DNA from: Calditrichota bacterium
Lineage (GTDB): Bacteria; Calditrichota; Calditrichia; Calditrichales; J004
Length of the DNA: 51,929 nucleotides
Direction: 5' to 3'
Assembly (NCBI GenBank): GCA_024277115.1
Contig: JAJRVW010000181.1
Location: 1 to 51,929 of the forward strand
Shown: positions 1-8,956 of the stretch, in pieces
How positions within the stretch are numbered: the stretch's first letter is position 1
How the letters are laid out: each line of letters opens with the position of its first letter
The notes under the pieces: model-generated
The model's database searches: none
Told to the model about the DNA's origin: nothing
Seen by the model: the letters and a program-made list of their open reading frames with translations, nothing else
Position numbers and translations under genes: made by a program

Positions 1-85
1 CTTTTGTGAACACGCCCTCAAGAACTTCGGCAACAACTTTCCTCTTGAAAACCTCACTATATCTCTTTGGCTTGTTTTTGCTCAT
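1..85 (-). CDS. IS transposase OrfA, N-terminal fragment (partial)
   Basis: From the ATG at 85 the minus strand encodes a basic peptide starting MSKNKPKRYSEVFKRKVV and ending at the contig edge after 28 codons. The pattern of basic residues followed by 'Y(S/T)xxFKxxVV' is the start of the HTH_Tnp_1 domain of IS3-family OrfA proteins, which binds the element's inverted repeats. An AGGA box precedes the start. The identical peptide is encoded at the other contig end (51844-51929), so at least two copies of this IS exist in the genome. Confidence 0.7.
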   Translation of the reverse strand, partial: MSKNKPKRYSEVFKRKVVAEVLEGVFTK

Positions 86-139
86 TTTTTGTCCTGGTTT
101 TAGTTGACTGGTTTAGTCAACCTATTTCAGGACTATACA
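1..139 (-). mobile_element. 5' end of an insertion sequence (IS3-like), truncated by the contig end
   Basis: The reverse complement begins TGTATAGTCCTGAAATAGG and is, over its whole 139 nt, the same sequence as the last 140 nt of the window. The terminal TG, the short leader with an internal GTTGACT/AGTCAAC dyad, and the HTH-type ORF that follows are what one expects at the left end of an IS3-family element. Only the left inverted-repeat end and the first codons of orfA are present; the rest lies outside. Family assignment is from recognition, not a search. Confidence 0.75.
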
Positions 140-153
140 TTCAATAAAAATAA

Positions 154-181
154 AAACCCCGAACTTAGAAAGCCGGGGTTT
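154..181 (-). terminator. Rho-independent terminator of the FG-GAP gene
   Basis: An 8-bp perfect stem AAACCCCG / CGGGGTTT (154-161 with 174-181) with a 12-nt loop lies 88 nt past the stop of the FG-GAP gene. On the minus strand it is followed by a T-rich run (TTTTTATTTTATT). Confidence 0.75.
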
Positions 182-269
182 CGAGAGAGTGTCGAAAAAA
201 ATTCAACACTTATAAAACATTTATTCCGTTTCCAAAACAGTTTGGCCACGAGAAAACTGCGATTTGGTA

Positions 270-2921
270 CTACTTGATGAGGATCATTTTATTTGTTTGC
301 ATAAATGTCCCGGCCGTGAAACGTGCAAAATATATTCCTGAGGCTTGTTGAAGGCCAATTGTATTTAGCCCCTTCCATGTAAACTCATGAACACCTGAAG
401 AAAGTTTTCCTGCAAATACCTCTTTTACGAGTTTGCCTGCAGCGTTATAAATACTAAGATTAACAAGATTATCCGCTTTATCAGCAGGTATCTCGAATCG
501 CAAAGTAGTTTGCGGGTTAAACGGATTTGGAAAATTAGGGTGCAGTTTAAATGTGCTAATTATCTTCCCGGCCATCACTTCTACAACGGTATGATAAACA
601 CGCGCGCCCTCGATACTTATATCAGATAAACGATAAAGATATGTTTCGCCTTCAACAACATTGTTATCAACATAAGAGTAAGTATTTTTAATGTTGGAGT
701 TCCCTTGGCCGCGCAGCTCAGAATTTGTTTTATACGAAGCAATCTCAACAAAGCTGTCATCATATTTTAATGACTTCTCAATAATATAGCCCACATTATC
801 CAACTCGGACGCTGTTTCCCAATTTAATTTAATGGACTGCAATTCTGCAATTGCTGTAAAGGATGTTAAAGAAACAGGTAAACTGTTATCAGACGAATTT
901 GAACCAATCGCAAACTCTGAAAAAGAGGCAATATTCGCGTTAGAATATAAAGTATTACCAATGCGCAGTGTATTTACCGGAGTCCAGTTATCGCCACTTG
1001 ATGCACGTTTTAAAATCACAAGTTTATCGGGGTTGGAAATACCAACTATTCCGCTAATGTCAAGATATACTTCTGCGGTAAAGCTGCTGACCGAGCCACC
1101 ATCGGTAATGACCCAATAGCGCTGGTCACTAACCACATTTGGCGTTACCGTACTTGCGTCATTTGATGTTGCGCTACCGGTAAAACCACCTGCAACCGGA
1201 GCGGAATCGTTACGGGTGATGTCAAGTGTCCCGCCATCTGTATCAGTATTAGTTTCAAACTCAACAGCCGCGCCGGTATTGCCAATAAGGTACATAAAGG
1301 CTTGCTGTTTTATTACTTTTGCCGTACCACTTTGGGTAAAAACCATAAACTTACCAACAGGCATATCGGTGTAAGTGGTCGTTGTCCGTGCAGCGCCACC
1401 ACTTGTATTAAGCCAGTTTACCTGAATAGAGTCAATTTTTGTGGCTGTGCCCAAACCAAAATGGGCGCGCATATCTGATTGGGAACCAGCGCCAGATTGT
1501 GCTGAAATTTCACGCATTTGATTTGTTGTTGCTGTTTGTTCCGGGATATTGGCAAACACGTGGATTTGTGCACCAATAGCAGATATGTTTTTTGTTGCAC
1601 CGACAAGCTTAATATTTGCAAAAGTATTGCCATTGCTGGTAGTATTTGTATAAAGAAGAGGAATGCCATCACGGCCAACCATAAAATCTAAATCACCATC
1701 ATTATCGATATCTGAGAAAGCTACGCCGCGCCCACTACTTGTTGTACTACCATCTGATAAATCAAATGTCGTTGCAGACTCCGTTAAATTATAGCTTGGC
1801 GAACCGGAATTAATATAAAGCCGGCTTGCAGGATTTGTAAAAACACCGTCCGAGGTCGTTGTAGTAAATAAATCCAAATCACCATCATTATCAACATCGG
1901 CCCAGTCACTTCCACGTACATAAAATTCATTAGCTACTATATCAGCTGAGGTGACATCTGTAAACGCCGTTGTGCTGGCTGTACTATTGTTTTGGAAAAC
2001 AAAACTATGCTTTGTTCCCGCTTCCGGCTTTGTTCCGGTAAACAGATCCAGATCACCATCATTATCATAATCGCCCCAACCACAAGCTTGTGTTGAGGTT
2101 TGCGTTGGTCGAAGCGCTGCCGGAGTATCATCTATAAATGTACCGCTTCCGTTATTTTTCCAAAGTGTATTCAACTTTGTTGAGCCACGGGCAGTATAAA
2201 TATCCATATAGCCATCCCCATTATAATCAGCCCAAACCATTGCTCCTTGTAGGTTTGAATAGGGATTTGCTATGCCATCAATATCCGCACCAGCTATAAT
2301 AATATCCCCAATCCCACTTGGGTTTAATGTACTCCCGGAACCAGAATCATTTCTATAAACAAGGTTAGTTTCAGCGCCTTCCCCAAAAAAAGTAATCCTT
2401 CCTCTTTTTTGAAAAAGATCGATAAATCCATCATTGTTATAATCACCCCAGCCCACAACGCGGGAATCTTCAATATCATCAACAATTGGGCCAAATGAGG
2501 TATTATTAGTAAAATCCCCAGCACCATTATTTACATACAAATTATTTTTTTGTTTTGACCCACCAGAACCCTCCTGGGCATTGGCGATATGTAAATCTAT
2601 AAACCCGTCATTATTATAATCGCCCCAAGTGGCCGTACCCGATGTATGTGTTGTTGCTGTAATAACCGAAAGACCAGAATTGCTGAAGGTACCGGATGAA
2701 TTGCTAAATAGCGCATTATCATAGGGTGTTCCATCCCCACTGTTCCCGCGGCTTAAAAATAGATCAGGCCAGCCGTCATTATTATAATCAGCAACCGCAA
2801 TACCGTTTGATTCGTTTGCAATTTCATCAATATGGGTTGGACCGCTAAAAGTTTGTGCGGACAGGTTTGAAAGGAATAGTAGCAGTAGTAGGAAGAATAA
2901 AGATTGTATTGAGCGATGCAT
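270..2921 (-). CDS. Secreted FG-GAP/VCBS repeat protein with ASPIC/UnbV region and C-terminal sorting domain
   Basis: About 883 aa. A signal peptide (hydrophobic FFLLLLLFL, cleavage near LSAQ) is followed by seven calcium-binding loops of the type DYNNDGWPDLF spread over residues about 45-415, the hallmark of a seven-bladed FG-GAP/VCBS propeller. An ASPIC/UnbV-type segment follows (AIGAQIHVFA ... QSDMRAHFGLG, about 445-510), then a beta-rich region. The C-terminus is a FlgD/type-A sorting-like domain beginning PNFPNPFNPQTTLRFEIP and ending KMILIK, typical of FCB proteins exported by type IX or related secretion. The start is ATG 2921 with AAGGAGG six bases upstream; a TTG two codons earlier lies against the same box and is less likely. 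Its ligand is unknown; surface adhesion or polymer binding is inference. It is transcribed alone, between a hairpin at 3014-3044 and the terminator at 154-181. Confidence 0.85.
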   Translation of the reverse strand: MHRSIQSLFFLLLLLFLSNLSAQTFSGPTHIDEIANESNGIAVADYNNDGWPDLFLSRGNSGDGTPYDNALFSNSSGTFSNSGLSVITATTHTSGTATWGDYNNDGFIDLHIANAQEGSGGSKQKNNLYVNNGAGDFTNNTSFGPIVDDIEDSRVVGWGDYNNDGFIDLFQKRGRITFFGEGAETNLVYRNDSGSGSTLNPSGIGDIIIAGADIDGIANPYSNLQGAMVWADYNGDGYMDIYTARGSTKLNTLWKNNGSGTFIDDTPAALRPTQTSTQACGWGDYDNDGDLDLFTGTKPEAGTKHSFVFQNNSTASTTAFTDVTSADIVANEFYVRGSDWADVDNDGDLDLFTTTTSDGVFTNPASRLYINSGSPSYNLTESATTFDLSDGSTTSSGRGVAFSDIDNDGDLDFMVGRDGIPLLYTNTTSNGNTFANIKLVGATKNISAIGAQIHVFANIPEQTATTNQMREISAQSGAGSQSDMRAHFGLGTATKIDSIQVNWLNTSGGAARTTTTYTDMPVGKFMVFTQSGTAKVIKQQAFMYLIGNTGAAVEFETNTDTDGGTLDITRNDSAPVAGGFTGSATSNDASTVTPNVVSDQRYWVITDGGSVSSFTAEVYLDISGIVGISNPDKLVILKRASSGDNWTPVNTLRIGNTLYSNANIASFSEFAIGSNSSDNSLPVSLTSFTAIAELQSIKLNWETASELDNVGYIIEKSLKYDDSFVEIASYKTNSELRGQGNSNIKNTYSYVDNNVVEGETYLYRLSDISIEGARVYHTVVEVMAGKIISTFKLHPNFPNPFNPQTTLRFEIPADKADNLVNLSIYNAAGKLVKEVFAGKLSSGVHEFTWKGLNTIGLQQASGIYFARFTAGTFMQTNKMILIK

Positions 2922-3013
2922 AAGCAACCTCCTTGTTGTATAAAATTTGATTTAAGTTATATTTTGTTTTGTCGAGTGTTAAAAAGTTTAATCTAAAGTA
3001 TAGCAATACTAAT

Positions 3014-3044
3014 ATAACACCGGAAACACTCTTTCGGGTGTTAT
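3014..3044 (-). terminator. Hairpin between the esterase gene and the FG-GAP gene
   Basis: ATAACACC (3014-3021) pairs with GGTGTTAT (3037-3044) around a 15-nt loop. It sits 56 nt after the esterase stop on the minus strand, but the following T-run is weak. It could be the end of the secA transcript or part of the FG-GAP leader. Confidence 0.35.
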
Positions 3045-3099
3045 ATGTCACAGGAATAATCGATTCTAAAAATTGTCTTACAGAAGGAAGATCGAGGAG

Positions 3100-3870
3100 C
3101 TAATTCTGAAGAAAATTACGGAGTGATTTTTCAAAATTTATAGGTGCGGCAGAATGAACCCAATGTGAGGCATTTTTTATCTCTTCAATTTTGCTCTGAG
3201 GAAAGTACCGGCTGATCATCTCATGATCGTCGGGTAAGATATAGTCCGAATGCTCCCCTTTCATAAAGAGTGTATCAACCAATATTGGATGATCAGAGAC
3301 TTGAAAATCAAGGATCGTTTCCATCCCATTTTTTATAGCAGGCAAGTTTATACGCCACTCAAATAAATTTTTTTCTTTGCGAAATATATTTTTTAACAAA
3401 AATTGAACAATGGCCGGGTGAACATTTAATCTTTTTAAAAGAAGGTTTTCAATTTCTTTGCGTGATTGTACTGCGGCCAGATCGACTGATAGCATCGCCT
3501 CAATAAAAATCTTAAAATGTGAACTTTCGTAAGCCTTTGGTGCAATATCGACTACAATTAATTTTTGTAAAATTTGTGGATATTTTGAGGCAAAACACAT
3601 AGCAACTTTTCCACCCATGGAATGCCCAAGCAAAGATACATCAGAAAGATTGTTCCCTTCGAGAAATTGCCGGATATCTTCTGTCATCACATCATAATCA
3701 AAAATATCACTATGGGGCGACCTGCCATGATTTCGTAAATCAACAAGATAAAAACAATAATCCTCGGACATTTTTTTTGCGATGGAATGCCAATTGTCGG
3801 ACATACCAAAAAGCCCGTGTAATACAACGATTACCGGGCCTTTACCAATTTTTTTAAAATTAAGTTTCAT
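3100..3870 (-). CDS. Alpha/beta hydrolase, YbfF-like esterase
   Basis: 256 aa from the ATG at 3870. The fold signature is clear: oxyanion-hole region VVLHGLFGMSDNW (about 15-27), VDLRNHGRSPHS (about 43-54) and the nucleophile elbow GHSMGG with Ser at about 84. A late acidic segment (LFMKGEHSDYI) and His in NASHWVHSAAP complete the probable triad. The order and wording of these motifs match the YbfF family of small acyl esterases; the physiological substrate is not known. The frame is open further upstream and would overlap secA, but homology to the family begins at MKLNFKK. No convincing ribosome binding site precedes that ATG, so coupling to secA (41 nt upstream) may matter. Confidence 0.8.
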   Translation of the reverse strand: MKLNFKKIGKGPVIVVLHGLFGMSDNWHSIAKKMSEDYCFYLVDLRNHGRSPHSDIFDYDVMTEDIRQFLEGNNLSDVSLLGHSMGGKVAMCFASKYPQILQKLIVVDIAPKAYESSHFKIFIEAMLSVDLAAVQSRKEIENLLLKRLNVHPAIVQFLLKNIFRKEKNLFEWRINLPAIKNGMETILDFQVSDHPILVDTLFMKGEHSDYILPDDHEMISRYFPQSKIEEIKNASHWVHSAAPINFEKSLRNFLQN

Positions 3871-3911
3871 ATAAATCAAGGGTATTATACGGAGGAAGTG
3901 ACAATCCTGGT

Positions 3912-6899
3912 TTACACCAACGCCCCATGACATTTTTTGTATTTTTTACCACTACCGCAGGGGCAAGGATCGTTTGGCTTGGCGGTCTTTTCCACTCGGA
4001 CAGGTTGTTGCTTGTTCGAGCGTTCTTTCGATGCTTTTTGGATATCTGTCTCCCCCCCGACTTGGGCGCCGCTATAACCCATATTTGTCGAAGCCTCATG
4101 AACCATTTTAAAACTCTGCTTGCGTTGTTCTGCCCGGTTTAGAGGTTGGGGTTCCTCAACTTGCAACTTGCCGATCAGCCAATTTAATGTCTTTTCGTTG
4201 ATACTGTGGATCAGATTTTCAAATAGTCCGTAGGCTTCCCTTTTGTACTCTATCAATGGGTCTTTTTGCCCATAAGCGCGTAGATGGATGCCTTCTTTTA
4301 GCATATCCATCTGATAAAGATGGTCTTTCCATTCTGCATCAATCACACGGAGGATAAAGTAACGTTCAAGAACGGCCATGCGTTCACGGCCCATGCGTTC
4401 TTCTTTAATCCTGTAAATGGCAAGCAGCGCTTTTTTTACGGCCTCTTTTAAATCATCAAAAGTATAAGAATGTATTTCTTCACGGATCGTTTTAAAATCT
4501 GTAAAAGCCACTTTTTGGACTTCGGATTCCAAGGCATCCAAATCCCATTCTTCGGTGTGTCCATTAGGATCAATAAAACTCCGGCAGGTCGCATCGACAT
4601 ATTCATCCAAAATATTCCCCATCTCAATAGATGGGTCTTCGCCACTAAGCGCAACCCGGCGGCGGTCATATATAACCGTTCGCTGCTGGTTCATCACATC
4701 ATCATAATCGATCAGCCTTTTACGGATTGAAAAATTCCGGCCTTCAACTTTTTTCTGTGCTTTGCCAATGGAGCGTGTCATCATTTTATGGGTGATAACC
4801 TCACCTTCTTCTGCGCCTAATCTCTGCATAATGCCCGCAACCCGTTCCGAGCCAAACAGGCGCATCAAATCATCTTCGAGGCTCAGGTAAAATACGGTGC
4901 TTCCAGGGTCGCCCTGGCGCCCACTACGTCCACGCAACTGCCGGTCAATCCTACGTGATTCGTGGCGCTCGGTACCGATTACATGTAACCCGCCGGGAAT
5001 ATCTTTCTCCGGGTCGCCGGCTTTTAAAACCGATGGGTCCAGCTTAATATCCGTACCACGCCCGGCCATGTTCGTAGCGATGGTAATGGCACCACGCTCG
5101 CCGGCCTGGGCAACGATTTCGGCTTCACTTTTATGTTGCTTTGCGTTTAAAACATTATGCTTTAATCCGCGGCGTTTAAACATTCGGCTAAGTGTTTCCG
5201 AAACTTCCACGGTTACCGTACCCACCAAAACAGGTCGGCCAAGTTTGTGCATTTCTTCAACTTCGTTCACAATGGCATTATACTTTTCACGTTTGGTTCT
5301 GTAAAGAAGATCCTCCCAATCGTACCGCGTAATCGGCTTATTGGTAGGAATGACCATCACGTCCAGCTTATAAATCTCCCAGAACTCGGCAGCTTCTGTT
5401 TCGGCCGTACCTGTCATCCCGGAAAGTTTGTCGTACATCCTAAAATAATTTTGTAAGGTAATGGTGGCCAGAGTCTGTGTCTCGCGTTCAATCTTTACAT
5501 TTTCTTTTGCTTCGATTGCCTGGTGCAGGCCATCACTATAACGGCGCCCAGCCAAAATACGTCCGGTAAACTCATCAACGATTAATACCTTGCCGTCCTG
5601 TACCACATATTCCTGGTCTTTTTCATATAAAGAATAGGCGCGTAATAATTGCGAAATATTTTGCAGCTTTTCGCCACGCTCATTAATGATCTGGTACACT
5701 TCGTCTTTTTTGGCAAGTTTCTGGCTTTCGTCTAAAGTCTCATCATTTTCGATCGTGGCAACTTCGTCACCCATATCGGGCAATAAAAACATATCCGGAT
5801 CGGCGGGGTTAAGGCATTCCCTACCATTTTCTGTCAAATCGATTGTGTGGCTTTTTTCATCCACGATATAATAAAGCTCGCCAAAATAATGTTCGTCCGA
5901 TGTTTTATTTTGCCCTTTGTCCCTCAGATAATCATTTTCCACTGTTTGCACCAGTTTCTTTATGGATGGATCCTGGTACAATTTCATTAAGCGTTTATTT
6001 TTGGGCGCCCCTTTTTCTGCAAGAAGCAATTTCCTGGCACCTTCACGTTCTTTAGAATCATTAATAAGGGCGTTTCCTTCTTGGATAAGATGGTTTACCA
6101 ATCTATTCTGCTGGGTGACCAGACGATCAACCAAGGGCTTCATCTCGTTATATTTATGGGTAGAAACGCTTACCGGACCGCTAATGATAAGCGGTGTACG
6201 TGCCTCATCAATCAGGACACTATCCACTTCATCCACAATGGCGTAATGATGGCCACGCATCTGCACAATGTTTTCTTCGGTACTGGCCATATTGTCGCGT
6301 AAATAATCAAAACCAAATTCATTATTGGTTCCATAGGTTACATCGCAGCCATAAGCCACTTTACGCTGTTCCGGGGTCATGTCGTTTAAAATGACACCAA
6401 CGGTAAGCCCTAAATAACGTAAAACCTGGCCAACCCATTCGGAGTCACGTTGCGCTAAATAATCATTTACGGTAATTAGGTGTGCGCCTTTGCCTTCCAG
6501 TGCGTTCAGGTAAAGCGGAAGGGTTGCCACAAGGGTCTTTCCTTCACCTGTGGCCATTTCTGCAATTTTGCCCTGATGCAAAATGATCGCACCGATTAAC
6601 TGCACATCAAATGGAACCATGTCCCAGGCTGTTTCGCGACCGGCCACTTTCCACGAGGTACCTTTTAGGCGACGACACGTATCTTTTACAACAGCGAATG
6701 CCTCAGGCAAAATATCGTCCACTGTTTCGCCGTTCTCCAACCGCTCCTTAAACTCTACTGTTTTATTTTTAATTTCTTCTTCGGAGAGGTTTTGATACTC
6801 TTCGTATAATGAATTTATTTGATCTACCAAGGGGTAGAGCTTTTTTATTTCACGCTCATTTTTGGAACCAAATATTTTTTTAAATGTGCTTTGAATCAT
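3912..6899 (-). CDS. secA: Preprotein translocase ATPase SecA
   Basis: 995 aa. SecA drives unfolded preproteins through SecYEG. Walker A reads MATGEGKT (115-122); Walker B/DEAD region is DEVDSVLIDEARTPL; helicase motifs such as MTGTAETEAAEF and TNMAGRGTDI follow. The C-terminus has the SEC-C zinc motif CPCGSGKKYKKCHG. It is longer than the roughly 840-900 aa of proteobacterial or Gram-positive SecA. The extra length lies after LIISGPV and runs through a charged stretch (about 240-420), as in Bacteroidota/Chlorobi-type SecA. The start has a good AAGAGGAAATT-ATG context, 9 nt after the metallophosphoesterase stop. Confidence 0.98.
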   Translation of the reverse strand: MIQSTFKKIFGSKNEREIKKLYPLVDQINSLYEEYQNLSEEEIKNKTVEFKERLENGETVDDILPEAFAVVKDTCRRLKGTSWKVAGRETAWDMVPFDVQLIGAIILHQGKIAEMATGEGKTLVATLPLYLNALEGKGAHLITVNDYLAQRDSEWVGQVLRYLGLTVGVILNDMTPEQRKVAYGCDVTYGTNNEFGFDYLRDNMASTEENIVQMRGHHYAIVDEVDSVLIDEARTPLIISGPVSVSTHKYNEMKPLVDRLVTQQNRLVNHLIQEGNALINDSKEREGARKLLLAEKGAPKNKRLMKLYQDPSIKKLVQTVENDYLRDKGQNKTSDEHYFGELYYIVDEKSHTIDLTENGRECLNPADPDMFLLPDMGDEVATIENDETLDESQKLAKKDEVYQIINERGEKLQNISQLLRAYSLYEKDQEYVVQDGKVLIVDEFTGRILAGRRYSDGLHQAIEAKENVKIERETQTLATITLQNYFRMYDKLSGMTGTAETEAAEFWEIYKLDVMVIPTNKPITRYDWEDLLYRTKREKYNAIVNEVEEMHKLGRPVLVGTVTVEVSETLSRMFKRRGLKHNVLNAKQHKSEAEIVAQAGERGAITIATNMAGRGTDIKLDPSVLKAGDPEKDIPGGLHVIGTERHESRRIDRQLRGRSGRQGDPGSTVFYLSLEDDLMRLFGSERVAGIMQRLGAEEGEVITHKMMTRSIGKAQKKVEGRNFSIRKRLIDYDDVMNQQRTVIYDRRRVALSGEDPSIEMGNILDEYVDATCRSFIDPNGHTEEWDLDALESEVQKVAFTDFKTIREEIHSYTFDDLKEAVKKALLAIYRIKEERMGRERMAVLERYFILRVIDAEWKDHLYQMDMLKEGIHLRAYGQKDPLIEYKREAYGLFENLIHSINEKTLNWLIGKLQVEEPQPLNRAEQRKQSFKMVHEASTNMGYSGAQVGGETDIQKASKERSNKQQPVRVEKTAKPNDPCPCGSGKKYKKCHGALV

Positions 6900-6908
6900 A
6901 ATTTCCTC

Positions 6909-7622
6909 TTAATAACCTTTCAGTAATCTTTCCGCTAAAAAGACTGGTAAACCTGCTTTAATTATTTTGTCGTATGTTTTCTGAATTTCATATTCCAGGC
7001 GGATATAGTCTATTTTATTTGTTTCATCATCATAAATTACAAAACAACTACGTGGGTCTCCATCACGAGGTTGCCCTACACTGCCAACATTTACCAAATA
7101 TTTGTTGTTATCTTCTAAAACAAGTTCTTTTTTTCTGTAGTACTCTGAATCCGAAAAAATAACCGGTACATGCGAGTGCCCAATAAAACAGACATTTTGA
7201 TTGAATGTTTTTAAATGCTTACGCGCATCGTTAACCGAGAGTACATAATCCCAACTTGACGGGCTTTTTGGCGATGCATGGACCAGGTAAGATGTCTCAA
7301 GCTCGTATGTAAAAGGCCAGCTCTTGATAAATTGTGTATTTTCTTTTAAAAGCTTTCCCCGTGTCCAGAAAGTTGAGAGCTTTGCGTATTCATTAAAATT
7401 TTGAATGTCACCAATCCCAATCCCCGCATAATCATGGTTACCCATCAGCACAGCCTGGCAATTATCCCGGATAAGCTCCACACATTCATTCGGATTTGGC
7501 CCGTAACCAATTACATCACCTAAACAAAAAACTTTATCCACCTTATTTTCATTCAGGTAGGCAAGCACGCGCTCCAGGGCCTCAAGGTTTGCATGGATAT
7601 CTGATATAATTGCGATCGTCAT
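6909..7622 (-). CDS. Metallophosphoesterase, YfcE/MJ0936-like phosphodiesterase
   Basis: 237 aa from ATG 7622. Binuclear metallophosphatase motifs occur in order: D-x-H in ISDIHANL (about 6-13), GDVIGYGP (about 35-42), GNHD (about 62-65), a metal-ligand His in LVHASP and GHSHVP (about 145). This is the compact YfcE-like class, Mn-dependent phosphodiesterases of uncertain cellular substrate. The ATG lies 1 nt after the nusB stop, so translational coupling is likely; a TTG four codons upstream is a weaker start. Confidence 0.85.
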   Translation of the reverse strand: MTIAIISDIHANLEALERVLAYLNENKVDKVFCLGDVIGYGPNPNECVELIRDNCQAVLMGNHDYAGIGIGDIQNFNEYAKLSTFWTRGKLLKENTQFIKSWPFTYELETSYLVHASPKSPSSWDYVLSVNDARKHLKTFNQNVCFIGHSHVPVIFSDSEYYRKKELVLEDNNKYLVNVGSVGQPRDGDPRSCFVIYDDETNKIDYIRLEYEIQKTYDKIIKAGLPVFLAERLLKGY

Positions 7623-7623
7623 T

Positions 7624-8073
7624 TTAGTGGGCAAGCCCGGGAACTAATCCGCGACCTGATTTTTTTATTCTATTTTCAGATTTCAATTGTTTAAGTACCG
7701 CATCAAGTATGCCATTGATAAAGCCATCGCTTCTATCCGTGCTATACATTTTACTTATTTCAATTATCTCGTCCATCGTAACCATCGGAGGAATATCGTC
7801 AAAAAAAAGAAACTCGGTAATGGCCATTCTAAGTAAAACCCTGTCGATAACCGCAACTCGCTCAAAGCGCCAGTGTTTTAATTTACTTTTAATCAGCTCA
7901 TTTAATTCTTCTTTTGCGGCAGTACATTTGGTGACAATATCTTTTGCAAAAGGTGATGCATGATCCTGTTCTGCCTGCATTAAATAATTGAACTGTTCCT
8001 CCAGGTCCATATCATTATACTCAGATGCATAAAGTACTTTTAATGCAAATTCCCGTTCTTTTCTTCTATCCAT
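7624..8073 (-). CDS. nusB: Transcription antitermination factor NusB
   Basis: 149 aa, the normal NusB length. The N-terminal DRRKEREFALKVLYASEY is the RNA-binding helix pattern of the family. The C-terminal helices IDRVLLRMAITEFLFFDDIPPMV and SDGFINGILDAVLKQL region match the NusB fold that binds NusE (S10) and boxA RNA during rRNA transcription. It sits 30 nt after the dehydrogenase stop, with an AAGAAGAG box ahead of the start, and 1 nt before the metallophosphoesterase start. Confidence 0.93.
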   Translation of the reverse strand: MDRRKEREFALKVLYASEYNDMDLEEQFNYLMQAEQDHASPFAKDIVTKCTAAKEELNELIKSKLKHWRFERVAVIDRVLLRMAITEFLFFDDIPPMVTMDEIIEISKMYSTDRSDGFINGILDAVLKQLKSENRIKKSGRGLVPGLAH

Positions 8074-8103
8074 TTTTTTTGATTTTCTCTTCTTAATATG
8101 ATC

Positions 8104-8955
8104 TTATTCGTAGGAATAAAACCCTTTTTTTGTTTTTCTGCCTAAGTACCCTGCCGCAACCATCTTTTTTAGTAACGGACAAGCCCTGTATTTTGTATCT
8201 CCCAAACCATCATATAAAACATTCATAATACTCAGGCATACGTCAAGTCCGATAAAATCGGCTAATTGCAACGGCCCCATCGGGTGGTTCATCCCAAGTT
8301 TCATCACAGTATCGATGGCTTCTTCCTCGGCGACCCCTTCCATCAAACAGTAAATAGCCTCATTTATCATGGGCATTAAAATTCGATTGGAGATGAAACC
8401 GGGATAATCATTTACCTCGACAGGTATTTTACCCAGCTGGGAAGAAATTGATTCAATTTTATTATAACAAGCATCCGATGTTGCCAAACCACGAATTATT
8501 TCAATTAATTTCATGATTGGCACCGGGTTCATAAAATGCATGCCAATTACTTTATCCGGCCTGTTTGTAACCGCAGCAATCTCTGTTATTGAAATTGAAG
8601 AGGTGTTTGTTGCAAGGATAGTATCCGAGTTGCAAACCTCATCCAATTTTTTAAAAATCTGTTCTTTGATCTTTTGGTTCTCAGTTGCCGCTTCAATGGC
8701 TAAAATAGAATCACCGGCAACATTATAATCTGTTGATAAATTAATACGGGCCAGCGTATCTGTTACATCTTGTGCACTGATTTTTTCTTTTTTTAACTGC
8801 CGGTTTAAATTGGCTTCAATTTTTTTATAAGCCGCATCTAAGAATTCCTGCTTAATATCAATAAGGTTTACACTAAAACCAGTTTGCGCAAAAACATGGG
8901 CTATACCGTTGCCCATAGTACCACACCCGATTATACTCACTTTTCCCAAAGACAT
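8104..8955 (-). CDS. 3-hydroxybutyryl-CoA / 3-hydroxyacyl-CoA dehydrogenase
   Basis: 283 aa, the usual size of the single-function enzyme. The NAD-binding fold starts [14 protein letters not shown] (GxGxxG, about 6-19). The catalytic segment is NTSSISITE ... [17 protein letters not shown] (His about 138, with NP following). The C-terminal domain contains [15 protein letters not shown] and [17 protein letters not shown]. It oxidises 3-hydroxyacyl-CoA to 3-oxoacyl-CoA with NAD(P)+, or works in reverse. The gene starts 1 nt after the thiolase stop, so the two enzymes for successive steps are translationally linked. Whether they serve beta-oxidation, butyrate-type metabolism or storage-polymer synthesis cannot be told from here. 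Confidence 0.93.
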   Translation of the reverse strand: MSLGKVSIIGCGTMGNGIAHVFAQTGFSVNLIDIKQEFLDAAYKKIEANLNRQLKKEKISAQDVTDTLARINLSTDYNVAGDSILAIEAATENQKIKEQIFKKLDEVCNSDTILATNTSSISITEIAAVTNRPDKVIGMHFMNPVPIMKLIEIIRGLATSDACYNKIESISSQLGKIPVEVNDYPGFISNRILMPMINEAIYCLMEGVAEEEAIDTVMKLGMNHPMGPLQLADFIGLDVCLSIMNVLYDGLGDTKYRACPLLKKMVAAGYLGRKTKKGFYSYE

Positions 8956-8956
8956 T

